64,000 nt of DNA, taken from positions 106,597 through 170,596 of the forward strand of contig NZ_JAHKPZ010000036.1 in NCBI RefSeq assembly GCF_018860825.1. The letters are read 5' to 3'. The DNA is from Lacinutrix sp. C3R15. Its GTDB lineage: Bacteria; Bacteroidota; Bacteroidia; Flavobacteriales; Flavobacteriaceae. A model generated the notes under the pieces. That model was not told the DNA's origin. It saw nothing but the letters and a program-made list of their open reading frames with translations, and did not search any database. The position numbers were made by a program, and so were the translations under genes. Of this stretch, positions 44,966 to 52,892 are shown in pieces; positions within the stretch are counted from its first letter, which is position 1; the number at the start of each line of letters is the position of its first letter.

Positions 44966-45454
44966 TTAATGATTTTGTAAAGTCTCAAATACAATTTTCC
45001 AAGAATTATCTGATTGTCTTTTCCAATTGACAATATAAGTTCCAACATTCTTGATAGTATCAGCACTTTCTTTATTAATAAATATTTCGTTAAAAGTATT
45101 ATACGAAATAGCCATATCTTCTGATGGTATGATGGTAGGTCTTCCACGATGAATGAGTTTTACGTCATATTTAGCGTAAATCTTTTCCCATTGTATTATT
45201 AAGGAATCTTTAGTCAAATGTTGAATAGGTGAATCAGGATAGATGGCTGTATAATTGTCAGCATAAAATTCAATCCAATCGTAATCAAATCTTTCATAAA
45301 CGGAATAAAGACTATCCACTTGTTTTGTTATTAGTGCAGTAAGTTCTGAATCAGAAGTTTTTGATACAAGTTCTGTTTTTTTGTCAATTTTACACCCAAT
45401 TAAAATACAAAATAATATGACCATTAATAACGAAAGTGATTTTAAATTTTTCAT
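44966..45454 (-). CDS. SnoaL/NTF2-like (DUF4440-type) lipoprotein
   Basis: 162 residues from the ATG at 45454, with a lipobox at ILIGC. The body (ITKQVDSLYSVYERFDYDWIEFYADNYTAIYPDSPIQ) and the end (NVGTYIVNWKRQSDNSWKIVFETLQNH) match the cone-like NTF2/SnoaL fold used for small-molecule binding or isomerisation. It is exported to the outer or inner membrane. Ligand unknown. Confidence 0.75.
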   Translation of the reverse strand: MKNLKSLSLLMVILFCILIGCKIDKKTELVSKTSDSELTALITKQVDSLYSVYERFDYDWIEFYADNYTAIYPDSPIQHLTKDSLIIQWEKIYAKYDVKLIHRGRPTIIPSEDMAISYNTFNEIFINKESADTIKNVGTYIVNWKRQSDNSWKIVFETLQNH

Positions 45455-45494
45455 ATTGATTAGTTTTAATTGCGTATAAAGCATCTGATTATTA

Positions 45495-45601
45495 GGTTGT
45501 TGTGTGTTTGTGTAACTAATTTAGCAAAAATAAATGAACCAGAGGGAATTTGTAGGATTTTACGAGTAGATAAAAACTAGCAATGCTTTATGAACGTTGT
45601 T
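45495..45601 (-). repeat. Cassette-type repeat, copy B (degenerate)
   Basis: It keeps the order of family elements (a GTTGTTGTGTG arm, TAATTTAGCAAAAATAAA, AGGATTTTACGAGTAG and a CTAGCAAT motif, then AACGTTGTTC) with many changes. It ends exactly at the stop codon of the gene at 45602. Confidence 0.5.
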
Positions 45602-46189
45602 CTAGCATGTTTTATTTCTACTTTTAACTAAAATTAGACTAAAACCAATTAGAGTTATCGCATATCCAATAATAAGTCGATAAGGCAAGGGGATGATATG
45701 CCATAAAATTAGATTAGCGATTAAAATAATTACTATTCCTGTTTTATTATTATGAAAGTAATTAAAGCTTAAAATTAATAAGCCAAGATTGAAAACTTTA
45801 GAGCTTGGTCCTATGGTCATAAAAGGTTTCCAAATTGATGGAACTTTTGAAATATGATTAGTGAATTCATTACGCATTTCTTCATTAGGAAAGCTCCACC
45901 AAATGAAGTCCAATACACACATTCCAATAATACAAGTAATCCCTATTAAAGTTAAAGGAATTCCAAATAGGCTAAAGATTTTTTTAGGGAAAGAAACAAC
46001 TTGAGGAATTAGTAATACTACTCCAACTAACAAAAACCAATGCGCAAAATCAATTGGTTCTTGAGCATACACAAAATCATTTCCTTTTGACATTATAATC
46101 TGACCAATTAGAAATAAAACCAATCCCATTATAAAGCATGTTTTGTATGCCAATTCCGTTTTATTTTTGAGTTTTTCAGTCATGTTCAT
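45602..46189 (-). CDS. Six-helix membrane protein, function unknown
   Basis: 195 residues with about six membrane helices (for example ACFIMGLVLFLIGQIIM-like first helix, HWFLLVGVVLLIPQVV, LIGITCIIGMCVLDFI). I do not recognise the family. The gene sits alone between two repeats, copy B behind its stop and copy C before its start, in the manner of a single-gene cassette. Confidence 0.65.
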   Translation of the reverse strand: MNMTEKLKNKTELAYKTCFIMGLVLFLIGQIIMSKGNDFVYAQEPIDFAHWFLLVGVVLLIPQVVSFPKKIFSLFGIPLTLIGITCIIGMCVLDFIWWSFPNEEMRNEFTNHISKVPSIWKPFMTIGPSSKVFNLGLLILSFNYFHNNKTGIVIILIANLILWHIIPLPYRLIIGYAITLIGFSLILVKSRNKTC

Positions 46190-46217
46190 TGGTTTTTCTG
46201 AAATGTACTATAAGGGT

Positions 46218-46330
46218 CTAGTGCATGATTTCGTTACGTTTTTAAGTACTAAAGTTAGTAAATAAATCACAGATAGAAAGTCTTCGAGAATTTTTACAAG
46301 TTGGCTATAAATTTTGTTCAGTTCTGTGAG
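46218..46330 (-). repeat. Cassette-type repeat, copy C (truncated)
   Basis: Contains AAGTACTAAAGTTAGTAAAT, CACAGATAGAAAGTCTTCGAG and TTGGCTATAAATT as in copy G, but the 3' arm is lost. The IS110-like fragment at 46394 starts shortly after. Confidence 0.6.
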
Positions 46331-46393
46331 ACCTAGATATCGGTTTTAAGTTGTTGAAAACTAAGTAGAGTGCCCTTTCCTAAATCAGTTCTT

Positions 46394-46571
46394 ATGAATA
46401 AAGATAAAAAAATATGGTATAGACATTAGTAAAAATGTCTTTGATGTGTATTGCAAAACGATAGGACACACCCAATTAAAAAATGATGAAAAAAGCTTTA
46501 AAAGCATTTTAAAATCATTTCCTAAAACAGCTATAGTTGTTATGGAGGCAACAGGCTATTATTTTTGTTAG
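46394..46571 (+). pseudogene. IS110-family transposase remnant (N-terminal part)
   Basis: From 46416 the frame reads GIDISKNVFDVYCKTIG, then SILKSFPKTAIVVMEATGYY and a stop at 46569. GIDISK and MEATG are the DEDD-type motifs of IS110 transposases. The ATG at 46394 lies in another frame, so an indel in the A-run broke the start. The C-terminal catalytic part is gone. Confidence 0.75.
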
Positions 46572-46690
46572 TAAACGATTATTATTCTTTATTTTAATCA
46601 CGCAGCGTTATTGTGCAATATATTCTGCAAAGGGTACTACTGCTTATGAGTTATAACAGTATAACTTTTTAACAGAAGTATTTTAATTTT

Positions 46691-46755
46691 TCATTGATTC
46701 AAATCAACTTTCTATTGATTATATTTGAATACTACAGATAGAATAGACACTTTTG
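46691..46755 (+). promoter_or_regulatory. LytTR-type direct repeat and promoter of the HK/RR operon
   Basis: TCATTGATT at 46691-46699 and TCTATTGATT at 46711-46720 stand 21 bases apart (ATTGAT to ATTGAT). A -7-like box CACTTTTG at 46748-46755 begins 28 bases after the second half. The same layout precedes 48709 and 50054. Confidence 0.7.
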
Positions 46756-46795
46756 ATTTTTCTAATTAGCTTCCATTTAAATGTATCTTAGTATA

Positions 46796-47905
46796 ATGAA
46801 TAAAAAAATCTTAAATAAAAAAGCTTCTCGTTTTTTTGAGACAACATTTATCTTTTTATTTTGGATATTACTATTTATTTTACCGCTTTTTTATCAATGG
46901 ATTAATAGTCATGCTATTCGATGGAATGTGTTGTTTAACGTTTGGATTGATTACTTACCACTGTTGACTATATTCTGTGTAAACAGATTTGTATTAACTC
47001 CTTTGTTATTATTTAAAAATAAGAAGTTTCTATATCTATTATCGGTAATTATAGTCATTGGGCTAACTGTAATTGGTTCAATTTCCTTTCGTGAAGAATT
47101 GCCTTCTCAAAGTATAAATCCGCAACAAAAGCGCGTGGGACTTCAATTTCCAAATTCAACTAAAACAGTTCATCCACAAAGGGGTTTTGAACCACGAGCT
47201 GATGACGGAACCTATCCGCCATATGTTAATTTAATCCTGTTATCGATATTGTTGGTTGGTTTTGATACAGGCATGAAAACCTCTGTAAAATGGGCGGAAA
47301 TACAACAACAAAAGGCAGAAGTAGAAAAAGAAAACATTAAAAATGAATTGGCTTTTTTACGCAATCAGGTGAGTCCCCATTTTTTAATGAATACCCTTAA
47401 TAATATTCACGCCTTGGTGGATTTTGACACCAAAGAAGCCAAACGTAGCATTGGAAAATTATCTGTTTTAATGCGTCATTTGTTATATGAATCTAGCGAT
47501 AAACCGATACCATTAACCAAAGAAATTAAATTTATAGAGAGTTATGTAGAGCTTATGAAATTGCGTTTTCATGAAGATGTTAAGATTCAATTGAATTTGC
47601 CTGAAAATCCGCCAAAAATTTCTATTCCAACATTATTATTTACTAATATACTAGAGAACGCCTTTAAATATGGTATTAGTTATGAGCAGAACTCGTTTGT
47701 AGATATTAACCTAAGTATTCATGAAAATGAACTTCAATTTACCATTCAAAACAGTGTACACGAAAAATTAAAATCCGTTGAAAAATCAGGAATTGGTATA
47801 AAAAATACTGAGAAGCGTTTAAGGTTATTATATAATGACGCCTACGTATTTACATATACAGAGCATGAAAATATATATATTGCAACTATAAAAATACCAA
47901 TATGA
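46796..47905 (+). CDS. LytS-type sensor histidine kinase
   Basis: 369 residues from the ATG at 46796. Four membrane helices in the first 165 residues (FIFLFWILLFILPLFY, LPLLTIFCVNRFVL, FLYLLSVIIVIGLTVIGSI, LILLSILLVGFDTGM), a coiled linker, then the His_kinase region QVSPHFLMNTLNNIHALVDF with the phospho-acceptor His and an ATPase domain (LLFTNILENAFKYG, KSGIGIKNTEKRL). It overlaps the response regulator gene by 4 bases. The signal is unknown. It is likely autoregulated through the upstream repeat. Confidence 0.9.
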   Translation: MNKKILNKKASRFFETTFIFLFWILLFILPLFYQWINSHAIRWNVLFNVWIDYLPLLTIFCVNRFVLTPLLLFKNKKFLYLLSVIIVIGLTVIGSISFREELPSQSINPQQKRVGLQFPNSTKTVHPQRGFEPRADDGTYPPYVNLILLSILLVGFDTGMKTSVKWAEIQQQKAEVEKENIKNELAFLRNQVSPHFLMNTLNNIHALVDFDTKEAKRSIGKLSVLMRHLLYESSDKPIPLTKEIKFIESYVELMKLRFHEDVKIQLNLPENPPKISIPTLLFTNILENAFKYGISYEQNSFVDINLSIHENELQFTIQNSVHEKLKSVEKSGIGIKNTEKRLRLLYNDAYVFTYTEHENIYIATIKIPI

Positions 47906-48618
47906 TAACTTGCATAGCTGTAGACGACGAGCCTTTAGCGCTTAGACAAATTGTGTCTTATATAGAGCAAACGCCTTTTCTTCAACTTAAAGGGAAATTT
48001 ACCAATGTATTAGGGGTTAGTGGTTTTTTAAAAGAAAACCCTGTTGATTTATTGTTTTTGGATATTCATATGTCTGATTTAAACGGCATGGAGTTGGCTA
48101 AATCTTTAGAACATCCTCCAAGAATAATTTTCACCACGGCTTATAGTGAATATGCTATTGATGGTTATAAAGTAAATGCCGTAGATTATTTACTAAAACC
48201 TATTGAATATGTTGATTTTTTAATGGCATCCAATAAAGCAGCAGATGTAATTAATAAAGAAAGACAGTTTGCAACCGAAATCAAAAAGAAGGATGAGTTT
48301 TTATTTATAAAATCTGGTCAGCAACATATTCGAATCCATTTTAAAGACATTAAATACCTCGAAGCGCAAAAAGAGTATGTTTCTATAAATTTAATACATG
48401 ATGAACCTGTAAAAACCTTAGTTCGCCTTAAAAATATAGAAGCAATTTTACCCAAGGAGCATTTTATGCGTATTCATCGTTCTTTTATTGTTAACCTCAA
48501 TCACATTGTTACCGTCGAGCGGAATAGAATCATTTATAACCAAAAAGAGTCTATTGTAGTTAGTGATACGTATCAGGAAGCTTTTAAAAGGTTTTTGAAT
48601 ACTAATTTCTTTAACTAA
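47902..48618 (+). CDS. LytTR-family response regulator
   Basis: 238 residues: a receiver domain with D8/D9 and phospho-acceptor D54 (LLFLDIHMSD), K104-type KP motif (YLLKPIE), then a LytTR domain (FLFIKSGQQHIRIHFKDIKYLEAQKEYVSI and FMRIHRSFIVNLNHI). It overlaps the kinase gene. LytTR proteins bind two direct repeats about two helical turns apart, and such repeats occur before its own operon and before both following genes. Confidence 0.92.
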   Translation: MITCIAVDDEPLALRQIVSYIEQTPFLQLKGKFTNVLGVSGFLKENPVDLLFLDIHMSDLNGMELAKSLEHPPRIIFTTAYSEYAIDGYKVNAVDYLLKPIEYVDFLMASNKAADVINKERQFATEIKKKDEFLFIKSGQQHIRIHFKDIKYLEAQKEYVSINLIHDEPVKTLVRLKNIEAILPKEHFMRIHRSFIVNLNHIVTVERNRIIYNQKESIVVSDTYQEAFKRFLNTNFFN

Positions 48619-48622
48619 AATT

Positions 48623-48687
48623 TCATTGATAGAAAATGCCCTTCTATTGATTTTGTTCTTTTTTCAATATATAAATACAGATCTTTG
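48623..48687 (+). promoter_or_regulatory. LytTR-type direct repeat and promoter of the first DUF1566 gene
   Basis: TCATTGAT at 48623-48630 and TCTATTGATT at 48643-48652, 21 bases apart, and a -7-like box GATCTTTG at 48680-48687, again 28 bases after the second half. The ATG follows at 48709. Confidence 0.72.
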
Positions 48688-48708
48688 ATGTAGATTATAT
48701 TTAAGATT

Positions 48709-49896
48709 ATGAAAACGTGTATAAAAAGGAGGTTTGCAACATTAAGTATCTGCTTATCCATAGGATATTCTGCAGTAGCACAAATAACATATCCTATTGT
48801 AGATACAGGTGTTCAAACGTTTTATAGTAATAATAGTGTTGTTTCAGAACCCAATAAAGGCGATGCATTTTATGGACAAGATGCCAACTATAACGGAAAC
48901 CAACCCTCATATGCTAATAATGGTGATGGCACGATAACAGATAACATTACAGGCTTGATGTGGCAACAGGATATGGGAGGCAAAATGACACTGGAAGAAG
49001 CCATAGAAAAAGCAAAAAAATCTACCTTAGGAGGTTATAACGACTGGAGAGTACCCACAATCAAAGAGTTGTATTCTTTAATTCTGTTTACTGGTCAGGT
49101 TAAAGGTGCAAAATCCAACAAGCTATTTATTGATATTAATTATTTTAATCAACCTTTGGGAGATACAAGCCTTGGAGAACGTGAAATTGATGCGCAAACG
49201 TGGTCTTCAACAGTATATGTTGGGAAAACCATGAGAAATGATGCCACAATATTCGGAGTTAATTTTATTGATGGACGAATAAAAGGCTATCCTAAAGTTA
49301 ATAAAAGAAAACGAACAGCAAATGCTATGTATTTCCGTATGGTTAGAGGAAATACAGACTACGGAAAAAATAATTTTATCGATAATGGAGATGGTACCGT
49401 AAGTGATTACGCAACCGGACTAATGTGGCAAAAAGCAGATGATGGTAAAGCAAGAGATTGGGAAGCATCTTTAGCCTATTCAGAAGATTTAGAGCTTGCA
49501 GGTCATACAGATTGGCGTTTGCCTAATGCCAAAGAATTACAAAGTATAGTAGAGTATTCTAGATCGCCACAAACCACAAATTCTCCTGCAATAGACCCTG
49601 TTTTTTCTACAACTGAAATTAAAGATCCAGAAGGAAAATCTGGCCAATATCCGTTCTTCTGGACGAGTACAACGCATTTAGATGGTGTAAACCCAGCATC
49701 TGGAGCTGTCTATATCGCCTTTGGCGAAGGTCAAGGAAAAATGAGAAACCAGTTGATGGATGTACACGGAGCAGGATGTCAAAGAAGTGATCCTAAAAGT
49801 GGTAATAAAAATCAGTATCCAAAATATTTTGGTCCGCAAGGCGATGTACGCTATGTGTACAATTATGTGAGAAGCGTACGTAATATTAAAATGTAA
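48709..49896 (+). CDS. Secreted DUF1566 (Lcl C-terminal-like) protein, first copy
   Basis: 395 residues with a signal peptide (ATLSICLSIGYSAVAQ) and two DUF1566/Lcl-type domains. Each has the pattern DNGDGTVSDYATGLMWQ, a WRLPNAKELQSIVEYS-like core and a final Trp/Arg segment. The first covers about 60-215, the second about 220-385. This domain, related to the C-type-lectin-like fold, is used in adhesion and matrix proteins. It is paralogous to the following gene. It has no T9SS domain and probably stays in the periplasm or is released. Its promoter carries the LytTR repeat. Confidence 0.8.
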   Translation: MKTCIKRRFATLSICLSIGYSAVAQITYPIVDTGVQTFYSNNSVVSEPNKGDAFYGQDANYNGNQPSYANNGDGTITDNITGLMWQQDMGGKMTLEEAIEKAKKSTLGGYNDWRVPTIKELYSLILFTGQVKGAKSNKLFIDINYFNQPLGDTSLGEREIDAQTWSSTVYVGKTMRNDATIFGVNFIDGRIKGYPKVNKRKRTANAMYFRMVRGNTDYGKNNFIDNGDGTVSDYATGLMWQKADDGKARDWEASLAYSEDLELAGHTDWRLPNAKELQSIVEYSRSPQTTNSPAIDPVFSTTEIKDPEGKSGQYPFFWTSTTHLDGVNPASGAVYIAFGEGQGKMRNQLMDVHGAGCQRSDPKSGNKNQYPKYFGPQGDVRYVYNYVRSVRNIKM

Positions 49897-49958
49897 TTTT
49901 TCGTTTACTGAAGCTTTAAAAGTAGACTTTGCCTTAAAACTATAATCTTAATTGCTTT

Positions 49959-50023
49959 TCATTGATTGCATACCAAATTCTATTGATACCTTTTTTTTAA
50001 AACACTTTGATTAATGACCTTTG
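49959..50023 (+). promoter_or_regulatory. LytTR-type direct repeat and promoter of the second DUF1566 gene
   Basis: TCATTGATT at 49959-49967 and TCTATTGATA at 49979-49988, 21 bases apart, with GACCTTTG at 50016-50023, again exactly 28 bases after the second half. The ATG is at 50054. Confidence 0.72.
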
Positions 50024-50053
50024 AATTATAAATAATAACTTAAAACAAAATAT

Positions 50054-51292
50054 ATGAATTTTAAATATTTAAAAATAACATTGAGTCTACTGGGTCTTTT
50101 TTCTATTATCTCTTGTTCAGATGATGATGCTAATACAGCTGAGAGCAGTGAAGATGGAGGAGGAGATACAGTAATTACAGAGCTTACGTATACTATTGTA
50201 GACACAGGCGTCTCAGATTTTTATAGCAATGATGCTATCCTATCAGAACCCAATGAAGGCGACGCTTTTTATGGTCAAGATGCCACATATAATGGAAATC
50301 AGCCTTCGTATACAGATAACGGAGATGGTACAGTAACCGATAATGTTACCGGGTTAATGTGGCAACAAGATATGGGTGATAAGATGTCTTATGCAGATGC
50401 TGTAGTATTGGTAGAAGATTTTAATTTAGGAGATTATTCCGATTGGAGAATACCAACGATTAAAGAGCTATATTCTTTAGCTAATTTTACAGGACGTTGT
50501 TTTGGTGATGATGCTGTAGATATGTTTATTGATGTTAATTATTTTGACCAACCTATAGGAGATGAGTCTATAGGAGAACGAGAGATTGATGGGCAAACTT
50601 GGTCTATTACTGAATATGTAGGACTTACCATGAATGGAGATGAAGCGGTTTTTGGATATAATTTTGTGGATGGTCGATTAAAAGGGTATCCAAAATATGA
50701 TCCTGAAACAGGAGCACCAAATACTATGTATTTTAGAATGGTAAGAGGAAATGAAGCTTATGGTGAAAATAATTTTACAGATAATGGAGATGGCACCATT
50801 ACAGATCATGCCACAGGATTAATGTGGCAACAAGCAGATAATGGTGAAACTTACGATTGGGAAAATGGCTTAGCTTATGCAGAATCACTAAGCTTGGGAG
50901 GTCATGATGATTGGAGAATGCCTAATGCTAAAGAAATACAGAGTATTGTAGACTATACAAGGTCGCCACAAACCACAAATTCTCCTGCTATTGATCCCTT
51001 ATTTACATGTACACCAATTTTAGATTATAACGGTAATTCTGGGCAATACGGTTATTATTGGGCAAGCTCTCCTTTACAAGACGGACCAACACCTTATACC
51101 GATGCCGTCTATTTTTGTTTTGGAGAAGCTGAAGGCGAAATGAACGGTCAATTATTAGATGTACATGGTGCAGGAGCACAACGTAACGACCCGAAAGCGG
51201 GTAGCACAGATGATTTTCCTGATACATTTGGTCCACAAGGCGATATAAGAAAGGTGTATAATTTTATAAGATGTGTACGAGACGCTAACTAG
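50054..51292 (+). CDS. DUF1566 lipoprotein, second copy
   Basis: 412 residues, lipobox at FSIISCS, an acidic/Ser-rich linker, then two DUF1566 domains nearly identical in layout to the first copy (DNGDGTVTDNVTGLMWQQD, WRIPTIKELYSLANF; then ATGLMWQQADNGETYDWE, WRMPNAKEIQSIVDY and RSPQTTNSPAIDP). It is lipid-anchored whereas its neighbour is soluble, so the pair may form a surface complex. It is probably induced by the LytS/LytTR system upstream. Function unknown. Confidence 0.82.
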   Translation: MNFKYLKITLSLLGLFSIISCSDDDANTAESSEDGGGDTVITELTYTIVDTGVSDFYSNDAILSEPNEGDAFYGQDATYNGNQPSYTDNGDGTVTDNVTGLMWQQDMGDKMSYADAVVLVEDFNLGDYSDWRIPTIKELYSLANFTGRCFGDDAVDMFIDVNYFDQPIGDESIGEREIDGQTWSITEYVGLTMNGDEAVFGYNFVDGRLKGYPKYDPETGAPNTMYFRMVRGNEAYGENNFTDNGDGTITDHATGLMWQQADNGETYDWENGLAYAESLSLGGHDDWRMPNAKEIQSIVDYTRSPQTTNSPAIDPLFTCTPILDYNGNSGQYGYYWASSPLQDGPTPYTDAVYFCFGEAEGEMNGQLLDVHGAGAQRNDPKAGSTDDFPDTFGPQGDIRKVYNFIRCVRDAN

Positions 51293-51309
51293 TTTTTTAA
51301 AAAATAAAG

Positions 51310-51693
51310 ATGAAAATAAGATGTTTAAATATAGCGTTATTCCTCGTTATATTGTGTGTCGTTTGTGCTTGTGAATAGGATGAGGTATAACGTAGTGAAG
51401 CAGAAATAGATATGGGGTTAATATCTAATATTACAGAAGGTTATGTGTTATATTCCTATATAGGAGATAAAACGACGCATCTTATTGATTCTTTAGGAGT
51501 AGATGTAAAAACATGGTCGTCTTCCTAATATATAGTTCTTTGGGAGTTATTATTTTTCATAAAACAAGAACTTATTGCTTTTAGGAAAATTACCAAGTGT
51601 AGATAATAGATCGTTTTCTACAGGTGGTCTTGTTGTAGGAGTGATAGGGTAACTTGATAATAATAATCATGTTCATTGGTTTTCTCAAATGAC
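51310..51693 (+). pseudogene. Decayed lipoprotein aryl-sulfate sulfotransferase-like gene (N-terminal part)
   Basis: Starts with a lipoprotein signal (KIRCLNIALFLVILCVVCAC), then in the same frame TAG, TAA, and ITEGYVLYSYIGDKTTHLIDS as in the first strand of aryl-sulfate sulfotransferase-type beta-propellers, followed by another stop. LLLLGKLPSVDNRSFSTGGLVVGVIG and NHVHWFSQM continue the pattern in another frame. The rest of the gene is absent and a repeat follows. Confidence 0.55.
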
Positions 51694-51698
51694 TATAA

Positions 51699-51830
51699 TG
51701 TGTTTGTATAAGGTTAATTGCTTTGATAAGTAACTAAGTTAACAAATAAAAACCTAAAAGAAAATCCGGATAGATTTTTGTAAGTAGGCGAGTAGCAAGC
51801 AATAAATTATATATAGTGTTACCCACAACC
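51699..51830 (-). repeat. Cassette-type repeat, copy D
   Basis: Arms TGTGTTTGTATAAGGTTAAT and TAAATTATATATAGTGTTAC frame the core (AAGAAAATCCGGATAGATTT, GTAAGTAGGCGAGTAGC). It begins right behind the stop codon of the gene at 51832. Confidence 0.75.
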
Positions 51831-51831
51831 T

Positions 51832-52041
51832 TTATTGTAATTCCTCACATTGAAACCCGTCTATTTTAAGGTGAAAGCATACTAGTTTATTTATGTTTTT
51901 ATTACTTTTTATCCTTAAAATTCTGTCACAATCCTCTAAATCAAAAGTCCAAATACAGGAAGGTATAATAGCTCTAAGTATCGAGTTAACAATACGAATA
52001 TCTTGTGGTTCTATAGAAGTCTTAAAAATGTACATATTCAT
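51832..52041 (-). CDS. Small conserved protein, function unknown
   Basis: 69 residues, soluble: IVNSILRAIIPSCIWTFDLEDCDRILRI and a Cys-containing end (CFHLKIDGFQCEELQ). Its start overlaps the DUF3817 gene by 4 bases, so it is translationally coupled as last member of a three-gene operon. Not recognised. Confidence 0.55.
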   Translation of the reverse strand: MNMYIFKTSIEPQDIRIVNSILRAIIPSCIWTFDLEDCDRILRIKSNKNINKLVCFHLKIDGFQCEELQ

Positions 52042-52358
52042 AGATGTATTTTTTTATGTAATGGTTTAAGTATGTTGTGGTCAATATAAAATGTGCCAAA
52101 TGGAATACAGCAAGCAATCAAAACTTTACAAGTGGTTGTTCTAAATTTCCATTTATACTCCGTTCCAATACTTAGTGTATTGAAAACAAAAAGTAAAAAT
52201 AGTATACCGTGAATAGGACCTAAAATTGTAGATGGTGTCGTAATTCCGTAAAATTGCTTCAGCGGAACGGTTATAAAAACCAGAACAAGTAAGGAAAGTC
52301 CTTCTAGAAGAGCCAATACTCTTAGCCTACCAATATTTGAATTAAAAAAGGATATCAT
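52038..52358 (-). CDS. DUF3817 membrane protein
   Basis: 106 residues with three membrane helices and the DUF3817 pattern: RVLALLEGLSLLVLVFITVPLKQFYG (about 12-37), PIHGILFLLFVFNTLSIG, and a last helix CKVLIACCIPFGTFYID. Such proteins are small inner-membrane proteins next to cytochrome-like or symporter genes. It directly follows the membrane protein gene before it without gap. Confidence 0.8.
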   Translation of the reverse strand: MISFFNSNIGRLRVLALLEGLSLLVLVFITVPLKQFYGITTPSTILGPIHGILFLLFVFNTLSIGTEYKWKFRTTTCKVLIACCIPFGTFYIDHNILKPLHKKIHL

Positions 52359-52823
52359 CTAAAATGGTCTTATATATGGTCTGTTAGCTAATGGAGAAAA
52401 TGGCCAAGGAATAGCTATGCATATAAGGAGTAAAGCCAGTGAAAAATAAACAAGCATTGTTTTAAATTTTTCTACATCTGTTTTTTTTCTTTTTGCTTTT
52501 GCTGAACCTATTGTGATAACAACTATGGCTACCATCATAAAAATAGAATGAAAAAGACCAAAAAAAGTTAACTCCCATTCCAAAATTAAAGTTTTAAAAT
52601 CAGAGAAATAATATGTAATAATCGGACTTTTTGTATAAACTAGTATTCCTATTATAAGTTGTATGTGAGCTATAGTTGCTGTCCAATGTCTAACTGTATT
52701 GTCTAGGTTAGAAAAGATAGATTGCGACTTGTAGCCTCTATAGGCTCTAAATATGGCGTAACATAATGTTAAAAGAACAAGCCACCTAAATACCGAATGA
52801 AGTGTTAAAATAGTTGAATACAT
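52359..52823 (-). CDS. Cytochrome-b-like four-helix membrane protein
   Basis: 154 residues with four membrane helices. YSTILTLHSVFRWLVLLTLCYAIFRAYRGY, HWTATIAHIQLIIGILVY and LTFFGLFHSIFMMVAIVVITIG carry the evenly spaced His that could bind haem as in small b-type cytochromes. It is the first gene of the DUF3817 operon. Redox role not shown. Confidence 0.65.
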   Translation of the reverse strand: MYSTILTLHSVFRWLVLLTLCYAIFRAYRGYKSQSIFSNLDNTVRHWTATIAHIQLIIGILVYTKSPIITYYFSDFKTLILEWELTFFGLFHSIFMMVAIVVITIGSAKAKRKKTDVEKFKTMLVYFSLALLLICIAIPWPFSPLANRPYIRPF

Positions 52824-52892
52824 AAACTTTAAATTTGAAGCTACAAATGTCTATGTTTATCTAAATAAGAAATAGAAATTTTTATGCTATAC

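Noticed and set aside
46720..46727. TATATTTG as the promoter of the LytS/LytTR operon
   Set aside because: No TTG stands at the right distance, and the box at 46748 keeps the exact 28-base spacing seen in the two sister promoters.
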